Origin: Iodobacter sp. | Lineage (GTDB): Bacteria; Pseudomonadota; Gammaproteobacteria; Burkholderiales; Chitinibacteraceae | DNA length: 64,000 bases | Assembly (NCBI RefSeq): GCF_025352645.1 | Contig: NZ_JANXSO010000175.1 | Location: 1-64,000 of the forward strand | Direction: 5' to 3' | Part shown: positions 52,711-60,741 of the stretch, piece after piece | How positions within the stretch are numbered: the stretch's first letter is position 1 | Layout: each line of letters begins with the position of its first letter | Notes under the pieces: model-generated | The model's input: the letters and a program-made list of their open reading frames with translations, nothing else | The model's database searches: none | Told to the model about the DNA's origin: nothing | Program-made: the position numbers and the translations under genes

Positions 52711-53464
52711 CTACCTCCACACTGCGAGCAGCCTGAGGCTGTGCGCGATTAGTATTAAAGTAATCTGCCATTGCGATGGCCAAAGCGCCTAATGCCACGG
52801 CCAAAATTGGCATTTTTAGGTAAGTCACCGCCACAAAACCCATGATGAAATAGGCGATGTAATTGACTTTCAGCATGATTTTCATCAGCAGAGCAAAACC
52901 AATCGCAGGCATCATGCCGCCAGCCACACTTAGGCCATCAAGCACCCATTTAGGTGCTTTTTGCACCACGGCACCGGCCGCTTCTGCGCCAAAGTAAATC
53001 GGTAAAAAAGCCATCACAAAATAAAAGACAAACAGGGTGAGCATGCCTAGGTAATTCACCCATTCAATGCCCCGCCAATTAGCCTCTTTTACCATCTTGT
53101 CGCACTTGTGCATCATTGGTGAAAAGGCGGTAAACAGCACGGTAATGCAGCCTTGCACCGCAATCGAAAACGGCACTGCTACGCCAATGGCCACCGTTGG
53201 CTCTGCCTTGGTTAAAATGGCAAAAGCCGTGCCAATAATGCCGCCGATCACCACATTAGGCGGCTGCGCCCCCGCAAGCGGCACCATACCCATCCAAACC
53301 AACTCTAAAGTCCCCCCGACCAGCAACCCCGTTTGCACATCACCCAAAATCAGCCCCACTAAGGGGCCAATCACCACCGGCCGGTGCATATGCGTCAGGC
53401 CATCGAATAAATCGACCCCCGCCACCCCTGCCAACAGCGCAATCAATAAGGCTTCGAATAACAT
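52697..53464 (-). CDS. agaW: PTS EIIC component, mannose/sorbose family (AgaW-like)
   Basis: This membrane channel subunit of 255 residues has about seven helices. The N-terminus MLFEALLIALLAGVAGVDLF is standard, and GPLVGLILGDVQTGLLVGGT then LELVWMGMVPLAGAQPPN is the substrate-site signature. The frame is open to 53539, but AGGGGATT precedes the ATG at 53464 and matches family starts. It follows the EIIB stop by 19 bases and overlaps EIID. It probably carries GalNAc or galactosamine, judged by neighbours. Confidence 0.92.
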   Translation of the reverse strand: MLFEALLIALLAGVAGVDLFDGLTHMHRPVVIGPLVGLILGDVQTGLLVGGTLELVWMGMVPLAGAQPPNVVIGGIIGTAFAILTKAEPTVAIGVAVPFSIAVQGCITVLFTAFSPMMHKCDKMVKEANWRGIEWVNYLGMLTLFVFYFVMAFLPIYFGAEAAGAVVQKAPKWVLDGLSVAGGMMPAIGFALLMKIMLKVNYIAYFIMGFVAVTYLKMPILAVALGALAIAMADYFNTNRAQPQAARSVEVDDGI

Positions 53465-53483
53465 GATTTCAATCCCCTGATGG

Positions 53484-53963
53484 TTACAGCAGCTTAGAAA
53501 TAAGTTCGCCTGATTCATCCGGTACGCGGCGAATCTCACAAATCACATGCCGCGCAGCGAGCTCGCGAAATGCTTCCACATCAGCAGCATCCACCGACAC
53601 TGTTTTGTGAATCTGCCGTTTTCCTTCAGCAAAATGCATATTGCCCACATTTACCGCGCTAACTGGCACCCCGCCTTTAATCAGGGTCAGTACGTCTTGC
53701 GGGGTTTTACACACCAGCAAAATCTTTTGGTGGCTCGCCGCTTTATGAATCACATCGATGGTTTTTTGCAGCGTGAAATAACGGGTTTGCACCCCCTCTG
53801 CCACCACCATATCCATTAAATTTTGCTGGATAGGATCGGCCGCCGCAGCGTCATTTGCCACCAGTAGCAAATTGGCTCCAAGGCTACCAACCCAAGTCAC
53901 CCCCACCTGACCGTGTACAAGACGGTTATCAATACGGGTCAGTAAAATATTTGGCCCAGCCAT
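53484..53963 (-). CDS. agaV: PTS EIIB component, mannose/sorbose family (AgaV-like)
   Basis: This is the cytoplasmic phosphotransfer subunit of 159 residues. The phosphorylated His is in RIDNRLVHGQVGVTWVG (near residue 17), with NVGNMHFAEGKRQIHKTVSV near 105-125, typical of AgaV/AgaB. It is a separate protein from EIIA, as in the aga systems (in ManX they are fused). The gene lies 17 bases after agaS. Confidence 0.92.
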   Translation of the reverse strand: MAGPNILLTRIDNRLVHGQVGVTWVGSLGANLLLVANDAAAADPIQQNLMDMVVAEGVQTRYFTLQKTIDVIHKAASHQKILLVCKTPQDVLTLIKGGVPVSAVNVGNMHFAEGKRQIHKTVSVDAADVEAFRELAARHVICEIRRVPDESGELISKLL

Positions 53964-53980
53964 GTTTTTCTCCTGATTTT

Positions 53981-55141
53981 TTAGACCGCATGAGGGTAGA
54001 TTTTTACCCCCTGCACCACGCGATTGACTTCACCTGTTGGGCAAGGATTATCTGGGGCCAAACCCAGCGCCAGCGCACTTTCAAAGGCAAAGAGTTGAGC
54101 AAATAGTAAGTAAGGCAAGGCGTAATAAATATCATCTAGCCCAGCAATATCGACTTCCAGTAGCGGCAGATTTGCGCTGCTTTTTGCCCCTAAAGCCAGC
54201 ACCTGCTGCGCAATGCCATTGGTGATGAGCTCTGTTTGCAAATCATCGTCGTAGCGGCGGGTTTCCGATTTGGCTGGGGCCATAAAGATCACCACGCAGC
54301 TTTGGGCATCGATCATAAATTTAGGGCCGTGACGCACACCAAGCGTGGAATCAAAGCGGGTAGCAATACGGCCAGCGGTGAGCTCCAACATTTTGAGCGC
54401 GGATTCTTCTGCCAACCCTGCCATCTCGGCGCTACCCAGATAAATCACCCGCTTAAAGCCTTGACCCGCTAGCGCTTTCGCTTGCACGGCCCAGCCTTCC
54501 AGCTGCGCTTCGCAAAAAGCCGCCACGCTTTCAATTTGCTCTTTCGCTCGGCTTAGCAATATCCCTGGCGAAAGCATCATGGCCGCAGCCACAAACATGC
54601 AGCTAAAGCTGGAGGTCATGGCAAAGCTCTGATCATTTGAGCCCTCTGGCATCAGCACACAATAAGCATGAGGATTAGCCACGCTATAGCGCGCCAGCTC
54701 GCCTTCTGGATTACACGTCAGCACCAGATGGCGGCAATACGGCAGCAACTGATCGGCAAGCTTTACGGCGGCTACGCTTTCTGGGCTATTACCGGATCGG
54801 GCAAAAGACACCATCAGCGTGGGCCGTGCGGGGTCTAAAAACGCCAGCGGTTTACTTACAATATCGGTGGTCGACACCGCCTCAACAGATAAACCAAAAC
54901 TCGCGCGTAACCACGGCTCCAGAGCACGGCCAGCAAAGGCAGAAGTGCCTGCCCCGCATAAGATAATCCGCAGGCTGGGGGTAGAAAGCACATCCAGCAT
55001 CCAGCTTTTCCACTCCAGCTTGCTTTGGATCAACCCATTTGTTAGCTCACGCCAGAGCCTAGCTTGCTGGCTAATTTCACGGGCGGTATGTAAAGCGCCA
55101 AGATCTGCAAGGCTACTTTGCTCATAAGCAAGGTACTTCAT
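53981..55141 (-). CDS. agaS: SIS-domain galactosamine-6-phosphate deaminase/isomerase
   Basis: AgaS converts galactosamine-6-phosphate to tagatose-6-phosphate with release of ammonia. Two SIS domains are visible. The first has ILCGAGTSAFAGRALEPWLR and SFARSGNSPESVAAVKLAD; the second has RVIYLGSAEMAGLAEESALK, LELTAGRIATRFDS and RHGPKFMIDAQS. The length of 386 is normal. The frame is open to 55216, but AGGAGGTG just upstream and an ATGA overlap with the agaZ stop fix the ATG at 55141. This gene is the strongest evidence that the operon handles GalNAc/GalN rather than GlcNAc. Confidence 0.94.
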   Translation of the reverse strand: MKYLAYEQSSLADLGALHTAREISQQARLWRELTNGLIQSKLEWKSWMLDVLSTPSLRIILCGAGTSAFAGRALEPWLRASFGLSVEAVSTTDIVSKPLAFLDPARPTLMVSFARSGNSPESVAAVKLADQLLPYCRHLVLTCNPEGELARYSVANPHAYCVLMPEGSNDQSFAMTSSFSCMFVAAAMMLSPGILLSRAKEQIESVAAFCEAQLEGWAVQAKALAGQGFKRVIYLGSAEMAGLAEESALKMLELTAGRIATRFDSTLGVRHGPKFMIDAQSCVVIFMAPAKSETRRYDDDLQTELITNGIAQQVLALGAKSSANLPLLEVDIAGLDDIYYALPYLLFAQLFAFESALALGLAPDNPCPTGEVNRVVQGVKIYPHAV

Positions 55142-56427
55142 GCTTTCACCTCCTGTGCCATACCGCAGGCACGGGCATAGAGGCCGGTGACTTCCATAAT
55201 TTTGTCCACCACCCAAGCCTCGGGGCTTGCCGATAGTAATCCTGCACTGATTTTTTTAGCCTGCTCGGGCAAATACTGGCTGATGAGGGTAGGCAAAGGC
55301 GGCTGGCGGCGCAGATTATCAAACAGCTTAGCCACCGCAGCGCTTACTTCTGGGTGCGGCCAGTAATAGCGAATCCGGTCTGATAAGCTGTAATTGCGAT
55401 CTAGATATTGCTGATGCCCCGCTTGCTCGTAATAAGCCAGCCAGTAATCTGGCTCTTCTTTCATGACTTGGCTTAGCGTGTCTTTTAGGTGCGACGCCGC
55501 AAACTCGCCAATGGCCTCGCGCTCGATCGCATCTAATGCAAACATGGCTTCGCGCAGTGCAAACGTTAAACCTGGGCCTACTTTTAGAATGGCAAAGTGA
55601 TCTTGCACCAGCTGCTGTAAAGACGCCTCACTTTGATAATCTGTAGAGTGCGCTTCATAGACCATAGGCTGGGTAGTGATAAAATGGCTCAACGCAGCGG
55701 CCTTATCATGCTGATAACGCACCACTTTATGATTATCAAATTCCACCCCTGGCTGCACCACCATGGCAATCACCCTAGACCAAGCCGCTGCACAGCCTGC
55801 ATCGGTAAACACCTGCTGATGCACCTTTAGTGTTTGTGCGGCCGCAGCGGGCGAAGTCACCTCCACTCCCTCTAATGATTCTTGCGCGCCGCCCGGAACG
55901 GGCACTTCGGTGCCAATCACATAAACAGGCGCTTCCCCACCCGCGGTTTGCCATGCACCTTCGGCGACCTGACATAACACTGCGGCACGTTTTGCCACCG
56001 TGGCATCGCTTAGTGGCACCGGATCGCCAGCGCAAGACATTGAGCAATCTAAATGGATTTTGCGAAAGCCTGCCAGCACATAGGCACTGACCATTTCGGC
56101 GGCTTTTGCCATGGCCTGCGCGGCAGGCTCTTTCTGCCATGCATTAGGGCCTAAATGATCACCGCCTAAAATAATGCGTGCTTTTGCAAAGCCCACTTTA
56201 TCGGCAATTGCAAATATATAATCTTTAAAATTAGTCGGTTTCATTCCGGTATAGCCACCAAATTGATTCACCTGATTTGAGGTGGCTTCAATTAAGACAT
56301 AACTATCGTCTTGCAAACCTTGGCGCAGTGCCGCTTCTAAAACCAGCGGGTGGGCCGAGCAAATAGAATAAATCCCATTTGACTGCCCTTGTTTATGCTG
56401 GCTAATTAATTTTGTTAAATAAGACAT
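55138..56427 (-). CDS. agaZ: Tagatose-bisphosphate aldolase accessory subunit AgaZ/KbaZ (GatZ family)
   Basis: This protein of 429 residues belongs to the GatZ/KbaZ family. Features are IYSICSAHPLVLEAALRQGL, VLIEATSNQVNQFGGYTGMK, ILGGDHLGPNAWQ and KIHLDCSMSCAGDPVPLSD. In enteric bacteria it stabilises the catalytic aldolase KbaY. In Shewanella-type operons AgaZ was proposed to act as a tagatose-6-phosphate kinase. Here no kbaY/agaY gene and no sugar kinase lie in the operon, which makes its role an open point. It is the first structural gene, 24 bases after agaR and overlapping agaS by 4. Confidence 0.92.
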   Translation of the reverse strand: MSYLTKLISQHKQGQSNGIYSICSAHPLVLEAALRQGLQDDSYVLIEATSNQVNQFGGYTGMKPTNFKDYIFAIADKVGFAKARIILGGDHLGPNAWQKEPAAQAMAKAAEMVSAYVLAGFRKIHLDCSMSCAGDPVPLSDATVAKRAAVLCQVAEGAWQTAGGEAPVYVIGTEVPVPGGAQESLEGVEVTSPAAAAQTLKVHQQVFTDAGCAAAWSRVIAMVVQPGVEFDNHKVVRYQHDKAAALSHFITTQPMVYEAHSTDYQSEASLQQLVQDHFAILKVGPGLTFALREAMFALDAIEREAIGEFAASHLKDTLSQVMKEEPDYWLAYYEQAGHQQYLDRNYSLSDRIRYYWPHPEVSAAVAKLFDNLRRQPPLPTLISQYLPEQAKKISAGLLSASPEAWVVDKIMEVTGLYARACGMAQEVKA

Positions 56428-56451
56428 AAAGGCTTACTCCTTTAAAAAACT

Positions 56452-57240
56452 TTATTCCGCCACAATCACGGTTACACCCATCTTTATCAGTGCCTGCCGG
56501 TATTCATCGCTAATCCCACTGTCTGTAACCAAAATATCCACTCGTGGCATTTTGCAAATGACGCAAAAACTACGTTTGCCAAATTTACTGGAATCAGCCA
56601 ATAAAATAATTTGATCACAAGCCGCCAACATGGCACGGTTTAATTGCGCATCCTGAGCGTTGGTGGTGCTTACGCCAGCGAGCAAATCAATACCATCTGC
56701 ACCAATAAATAATTTATTAAAGTGATGTAATCTAACGGCCTGTTCAGCCTCTGGCCCACATAAAGAATAAGAATCTGCCCGCAACGTGCCACCTGTCATC
56801 ATGACGGTAAAGCGCGTATCCGCAACTAATTCGCTGGCCAGATTCAAAGCATTGGTCATTAAAGTAATTTTTTTATTGCTGGCAATATGGCGGGCCAATA
56901 AAGCTACGGTAGAACCTGAATCCACGATAATGGAATCGCCATCGTCTACCAGCTCTGCCGCTCTCTGGGCAATTAATTGTTTTGATTCTGAGCGAATATT
57001 TTCTTTTTCTCTGAATTCAAGCTCAAAAGAAAAATTTTGAGAAAGCGTTGCCCTACCATATGAGCGGCTAATACAACCACTTTTTTCTAATTCATCTAAA
57101 TCATGCCGAATAGTAACGGCAGACACGCCCAATTCATTGGCCAGCACGCTAACATTGCAACTGGCATGCTGACGCAATAAATCCACAATTTTTTCATGCC
57201 GCGTTTGCATACGTTTTATGGGTAATTTTTTATCCGACAT
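56452..57240 (-). CDS. agaR: DeoR-family repressor AgaR
   Basis: This regulator of 262 residues has an N-terminal DeoR winged helix (about 12-65; RHEKIVDLLRQHASCNVSVL, SAVTIRHDLDELEKSG) and a C-terminal sugar-phosphate sensor domain with DGDSIIVDSGSTVALLARHI, LMTNALNLASELV and LFIGADGID. The position at the head of the aga operon identifies it as AgaR. It would repress until an amino-sugar phosphate binds. It is transcribed with, or just ahead of, agaZ, so it is likely self-regulated. Confidence 0.92.
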   Translation of the reverse strand: MSDKKLPIKRMQTRHEKIVDLLRQHASCNVSVLANELGVSAVTIRHDLDELEKSGCISRSYGRATLSQNFSFELEFREKENIRSESKQLIAQRAAELVDDGDSIIVDSGSTVALLARHIASNKKITLMTNALNLASELVADTRFTVMMTGGTLRADSYSLCGPEAEQAVRLHHFNKLFIGADGIDLLAGVSTTNAQDAQLNRAMLAACDQIILLADSSKFGKRSFCVICKMPRVDILVTDSGISDEYRQALIKMGVTVIVAE

Positions 57241-57629
57241 TGCAATCTCTGTTGCTCATTTGCTGAGCCGCTAAAAGTAAAGTCAGGCAGAAAGTAAATA
57301 CAATCTATTCCTTCACTACAAAGCGTGTCAACGAATTAATTTTCGACTTAAAAGGTGGATATTTTCTAGTTAGCATAAGGTAGATAGTGAATAAATCACG
57401 ACAAATGTAGGATTAATACGTAAAAAATACAGCAAAAAAATAGGCTAAAAACAGAGTATTTATGAAAAAACCAAGAATTATCAGCAGCACTTATATCAAA
57501 AAGAAGTAAAACTACATAAATTGTCAGCTAAGCTGCAAATATAAAAGCCAATTACAATGAAACCAAAACGAAAGCACTACACATTAAAAACTTTCGTTTC
57601 AATCCATAAAATACGTGTATTTTTTACAA
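57241..57629 (-). promoter_or_regulatory. Promoter region of the aga operon with AgaR-like sites
   Basis: This AT-rich region precedes agaR. Near its far end GTGCTTTCGTTTTGGTTTCA (minus strand, 57575 downwards) closely resembles the known enteric AgaR site pattern of repeated TTTCRTTT. A second CTTTCGTTTC lies at 57591-57600, in inverted orientation to the first (arms 57567-57574 and 57591-57598). These sites are over 300 bases from the agaR start, so a long leader or looping would be needed. Otherwise the region shows no gene. Confidence 0.45.
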
Positions 57630-57659
57630 AAAAAAGCGCGACTTGCGCCGCGCTTTTTT
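57630..57659 (-). terminator. Rho-independent terminator downstream of creA
   Basis: AAAAAAGCGCG (57630-57640) and CGCGCTTTTTT (57649-57659) form an 11-base stem with an 8-base loop. On the minus strand T residues follow. It ends the Gfo/Idh-creA transcript. Confidence 0.9.
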
Positions 57660-57690
57660 CTTATTAAGATGTGCTAGTTAGTCCATACCC

Positions 57691-58155
57691 CTACTTCACC
57701 GGAATCTTCACCTCACCCGCCGACACTGCCGTCACGCTGTTTTGTGGGCTGCCATCGATTAGGCGGTCGGAATAGGTGAGGTAGATGAGCGCGTTGCGCT
57801 TTACGTCCACCATGCGCACGACCTGCACTTGTTTAAAAAATAGCGATGCCGATTCAGAAAATACCTCTTCCTTCAATGGCAGCGGTTTTTTAAAGGTGAG
57901 TTTGCCGATCTGGCGACAGGCAATAGAGAACTCGGCTTTATCCTCGGCAAGGCCCAGCGAGCCTTTAATACCGCCGGTTTTAGCCCGCGACATATAACAA
58001 GTCACGCCTTCTACCTTTGGATCATCAAAGGCATCGACCTGCACGCGGTGATTGCGGCCGATCAGCTTAAACGCGGTGGTCACCGAGCCTACTTCTTCTG
58101 CCAAGCTCACGTTACTGATCATTAAGCTGGCTAAAACCAGCCACCATTTATTCAT
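57691..58155 (-). CDS. creA: CreA family periplasmic protein
   Basis: This exported protein of 154 residues has signal MNKWWLVLASLMISNVSLA and the CreA signatures VGSVTTAFKLIGRNHRVQVD, AFDDPKVEGVTCYMSRAKTG and GIKGSLGLAEDKAEFSIACR. CreA is widespread in proteobacteria but has no established function. Two cysteines in the mature protein could form a disulfide. It overlaps the end of the oxidoreductase gene by 8 bases, so the two are co-transcribed; it is not near creBCD. Confidence 0.94.
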   Translation of the reverse strand: MNKWWLVLASLMISNVSLAEEVGSVTTAFKLIGRNHRVQVDAFDDPKVEGVTCYMSRAKTGGIKGSLGLAEDKAEFSIACRQIGKLTFKKPLPLKEEVFSESASLFFKQVQVVRMVDVKRNALIYLTYSDRLIDGSPQNSVTAVSAGEVKIPVK

Positions 58156-59200
58156 TAAATGCCTCCATAGATTGCCAAGCCCCGATTGCTGCGCTTTGTT
58201 GCGCCGCTTCTAGTACTTGCATAATAAATACGCCTTCTTCCGGCGTAACTGGGTTTTTAGCCAAGCCCAGCACCGCATCGCGAACCGCAGCGTAATAATC
58301 TGTATATTGCCCCAGCGGCATGACAATTTCTTCACTACTCACCAGATCATTCACGCTGTGATGCAATAAACCAGGCAGTGGATCCAGCCCAAAGCCTACT
58401 GCGTCTGGCAATAAACCGGCTTTAAGCTGGCTCTCTTGCGTGTCTAAGCCCTGCTTTTCAAAACTTGCCGAACTGCCGTGCAGCATATAACGCGGCGCAC
58501 CGCCACTGACTAAACAGCTGGCCGATAATTTTACCCGCATGGTTGGATAGCGCAGCAGCACATGAAAATCGTCCACGGCTTGCGCACCGGCTCGGCGCTG
58601 TTGCAAATCGGCAAACACGGCTTGGGGCATGCCAAATAGCTGTAGAGTTTGATCGATCAGATGTGGGCCAAGATCAAACCACAGGCCGCTACCCAGCTCG
58701 GTATTTTCTCGCCAGCGATCACGCGTTTGCGGGCGATAGCGATCAAATTGGCTATCAAACTGGGCGATTTGCCCAAGGCGACCACTGGCAAGTAGCGCTT
58801 TTAAGCCTAAGAAATCGGCATCCCAGCGGCGATTATGAAAAATCGACAAAATCTTTTCTGAGTCTTTTGCCCGCAGCGCTAGTTCTGTCGCCTGAGCCAC
58901 GGTCAAGGTAAATGGCTTATCCACCACCACATGCTTGCCCGCTTCCAAAGCTTCACAAGCCAAGGGATAGTGGCTAGCATTTGGCGTGGCCAATACCACC
59001 AAATCAATCTGAGGGTCTTTAATCAGCGCCAGCGCATCGGGCAACACCCTTGCTGCGGAATAGCGATCTGCTACTAGCTGCGGCTGGCTAGATGCCACCG
59101 CGCACAAATCTAAGCCTGGCGTGGCCGTAATCAACGGCGCATGAAAAGTCTGCCCCGCATAGCCAAAACCAACCAAGCCTACTGCTAAATTCTGTTGCAT
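58148..59200 (-). CDS. Gfo/Idh/MocA family NAD(P)-dependent oxidoreductase
   Basis: This is a sugar or inositol-type dehydrogenase of 350 residues. The Rossmann motif is VGLVGFGYAGQTFHAPLI (residues 7-24), with VLATPNASHYPLACEALEAG and the catalytic-region motif VVVDKPFTLTVAQA near 95, then SGLWFDLGPHLIDQTLQLFG with the active-site His near 182. It is close to the YdgJ-like group in texture. The substrate is unknown. It forms a two-gene unit with creA. Upstream (59201-59585) is a 385-base gap. Confidence 0.9.
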   Translation of the reverse strand: MQQNLAVGLVGFGYAGQTFHAPLITATPGLDLCAVASSQPQLVADRYSAARVLPDALALIKDPQIDLVVLATPNASHYPLACEALEAGKHVVVDKPFTLTVAQATELALRAKDSEKILSIFHNRRWDADFLGLKALLASGRLGQIAQFDSQFDRYRPQTRDRWRENTELGSGLWFDLGPHLIDQTLQLFGMPQAVFADLQQRRAGAQAVDDFHVLLRYPTMRVKLSASCLVSGGAPRYMLHGSSASFEKQGLDTQESQLKAGLLPDAVGFGLDPLPGLLHHSVNDLVSSEEIVMPLGQYTDYYAAVRDAVLGLAKNPVTPEEGVFIMQVLEAAQQSAAIGAWQSMEAFNE

Positions 59201-59585
59201 GTTTTTTCCCTTATTTTGTCCACACAGCGGCCTAATCCATATTACCTGTGGACCGGTGGAATTACCCCACCCTATTCAACCTATACGGCTCGTAAAACAG
59301 CAAGATTTAAGCACAAAAAATAACTTACCTTATGACTACAAAATAAAAACACAATCTTTCACCATTAAAACAAAAAGCCACAGCCATCACTTCGTAGGCA
59401 AAATGGAGGGCGCTGCTTTATCTTGGGCGCAGCAAGCAGCGCTCCTCCCTTATTTATGATGTTGCTTCGCTTGCAGACTCGCCTATTTATGTACTCTGCC
59501 CCCTCCTTTATGTATAAGAACTGGCAATAGTTGTTATTTAGTTGATAGCGACGTCCAATCCCACAATCACCCACATGGAAACGGC
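59201..59585. other. Intergenic region with strong hairpin
   Basis: This gap lies between divergent genes. The hairpin GGAGGGCGCTGCTT (59405-59418) pairs with AAGCAGCGC (59434-59442) and CCTCC (59444-59448), with one bulged base and a 15-base loop. There is no T tract, so it is more like a dispersed repeat or a structured leader. No convincing small gene or promoter was found in the rest. Confidence 0.45.
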
Positions 59586-60713
59586 ATGATTCGCCTTCAC
59601 TCGCAAATTACAGAGCTTGCAGCCACTGAATGGGATGCGCTGGCTGGCACGCAACCTTTTGTAAGCCACGCCTATCTAGCCGCACTAGAGCAAACGGCAG
59701 CCGTGGGTGGGCGTAGCGGCTGGGAGCCTTGCCATCTAGCCGTAAGGGATGAAGCACAGCAGCTCATTGGTGCAATGCCTTTATATCGAAAAAGCCATTC
59801 CTATGGCGAATATGTGTTCGATTGGGCTTGGGCCGATGCGTATCAGCGCCATGGCTTAGATTATTACCCCAAGCTAATCAGCGCGATTCCCTTTACGCCA
59901 ATTACTGGCCCTAGGCTGCTGGCAAACGACGATGCCACGCGGCAAATTTTGCTTGCGGCTGCCGTGGCAATTGCGCAAGAAGCAGGCGATTCATCGTTTC
60001 ATCTATTGTTTCCTGAGGCCAATGAAGCCACTCTGGCGCTGCAAAGTAGCCTTATCCCGCGCTGCGATGTGCAGTTTCATTGGCTACGTGGCGATTGGCG
60101 CGATTACGCCGATTTTAGCGATGCACTCACCCGCGATAAACGCAAGAAGCTGCGGCAAGAGCGGCGCAAGGTGAGCGATGCGGGAGTAAAGATTATCCGT
60201 AAGCGCGGCAGCGAGATCAGTGAGGCAGACTGGCATTTTTTTTACCGCTGCTACAGCAACACCTATATGGAACATCGCTCAACACCTTATTTAAGCTTGG
60301 CTTTTTTCTTACAAATAGCCAGCAGCATGCCGCAAGCTTGCTTACTGGTATTAGCTTACCAAGCAGGCCAACCGATTGCAGCAGCGCTGAATATTGTTGG
60401 CCCAGATCGGCTATATGGGCGTTATTGGGGCGCGGCATGGGGGCCAGCGGGGTTTGTGGCCAATCTACATTTTGAGCTGTGCTTTTACCAAGGCATTGAA
60501 TTTGCTTTGGAGGCAGGCTTAGATGCATTTGAAGGGGGTGCACAGGGCGCACATAAACTGGCCCGTGGCTTTGTACCGGTTAGCACTCAATCGGCGCACT
60601 GGCTGGCCCACGCTGGCTTTGCGGATGCCATTGATCAACACCTAGCCAAAGAGCGTCTTGCCGTAAACCAATGGCAAAGCGAACTAGCACAGCACCAACC
60701 ATTTAAGCGTTAG
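59586..60713 (+). CDS. DUF482/FemAB-like GNAT-fold protein
   Basis: This 375-residue protein belongs to the PF04339 (DUF482) group, related to peptidoglycan-type FemAB acyltransferases. Recognisable parts are SHAYLAALEQTAAVGGRSGW (residues 28-47), GAMPLYRKSHSYGEYVFDWA, TPITGPRLL, REKLRQERRKV-type basic helix (LTRDKRKKLRQERRKV), GRYWGAAW and FEGGAQGAHKLARGFVPV. The acceptor is unknown. The ATG at 59586 follows GGAAACGGC. It stands alone, convergent with the hybrid kinase gene. Confidence 0.85.
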   Translation: MIRLHSQITELAATEWDALAGTQPFVSHAYLAALEQTAAVGGRSGWEPCHLAVRDEAQQLIGAMPLYRKSHSYGEYVFDWAWADAYQRHGLDYYPKLISAIPFTPITGPRLLANDDATRQILLAAAVAIAQEAGDSSFHLLFPEANEATLALQSSLIPRCDVQFHWLRGDWRDYADFSDALTRDKRKKLRQERRKVSDAGVKIIRKRGSEISEADWHFFYRCYSNTYMEHRSTPYLSLAFFLQIASSMPQACLLVLAYQAGQPIAAALNIVGPDRLYGRYWGAAWGPAGFVANLHFELCFYQGIEFALEAGLDAFEGGAQGAHKLARGFVPVSTQSAHWLAHAGFADAIDQHLAKERLAVNQWQSELAQHQPFKR

Positions 60714-60741
60714 CGCAAAAACGTTAGAAAATTTATATCAA

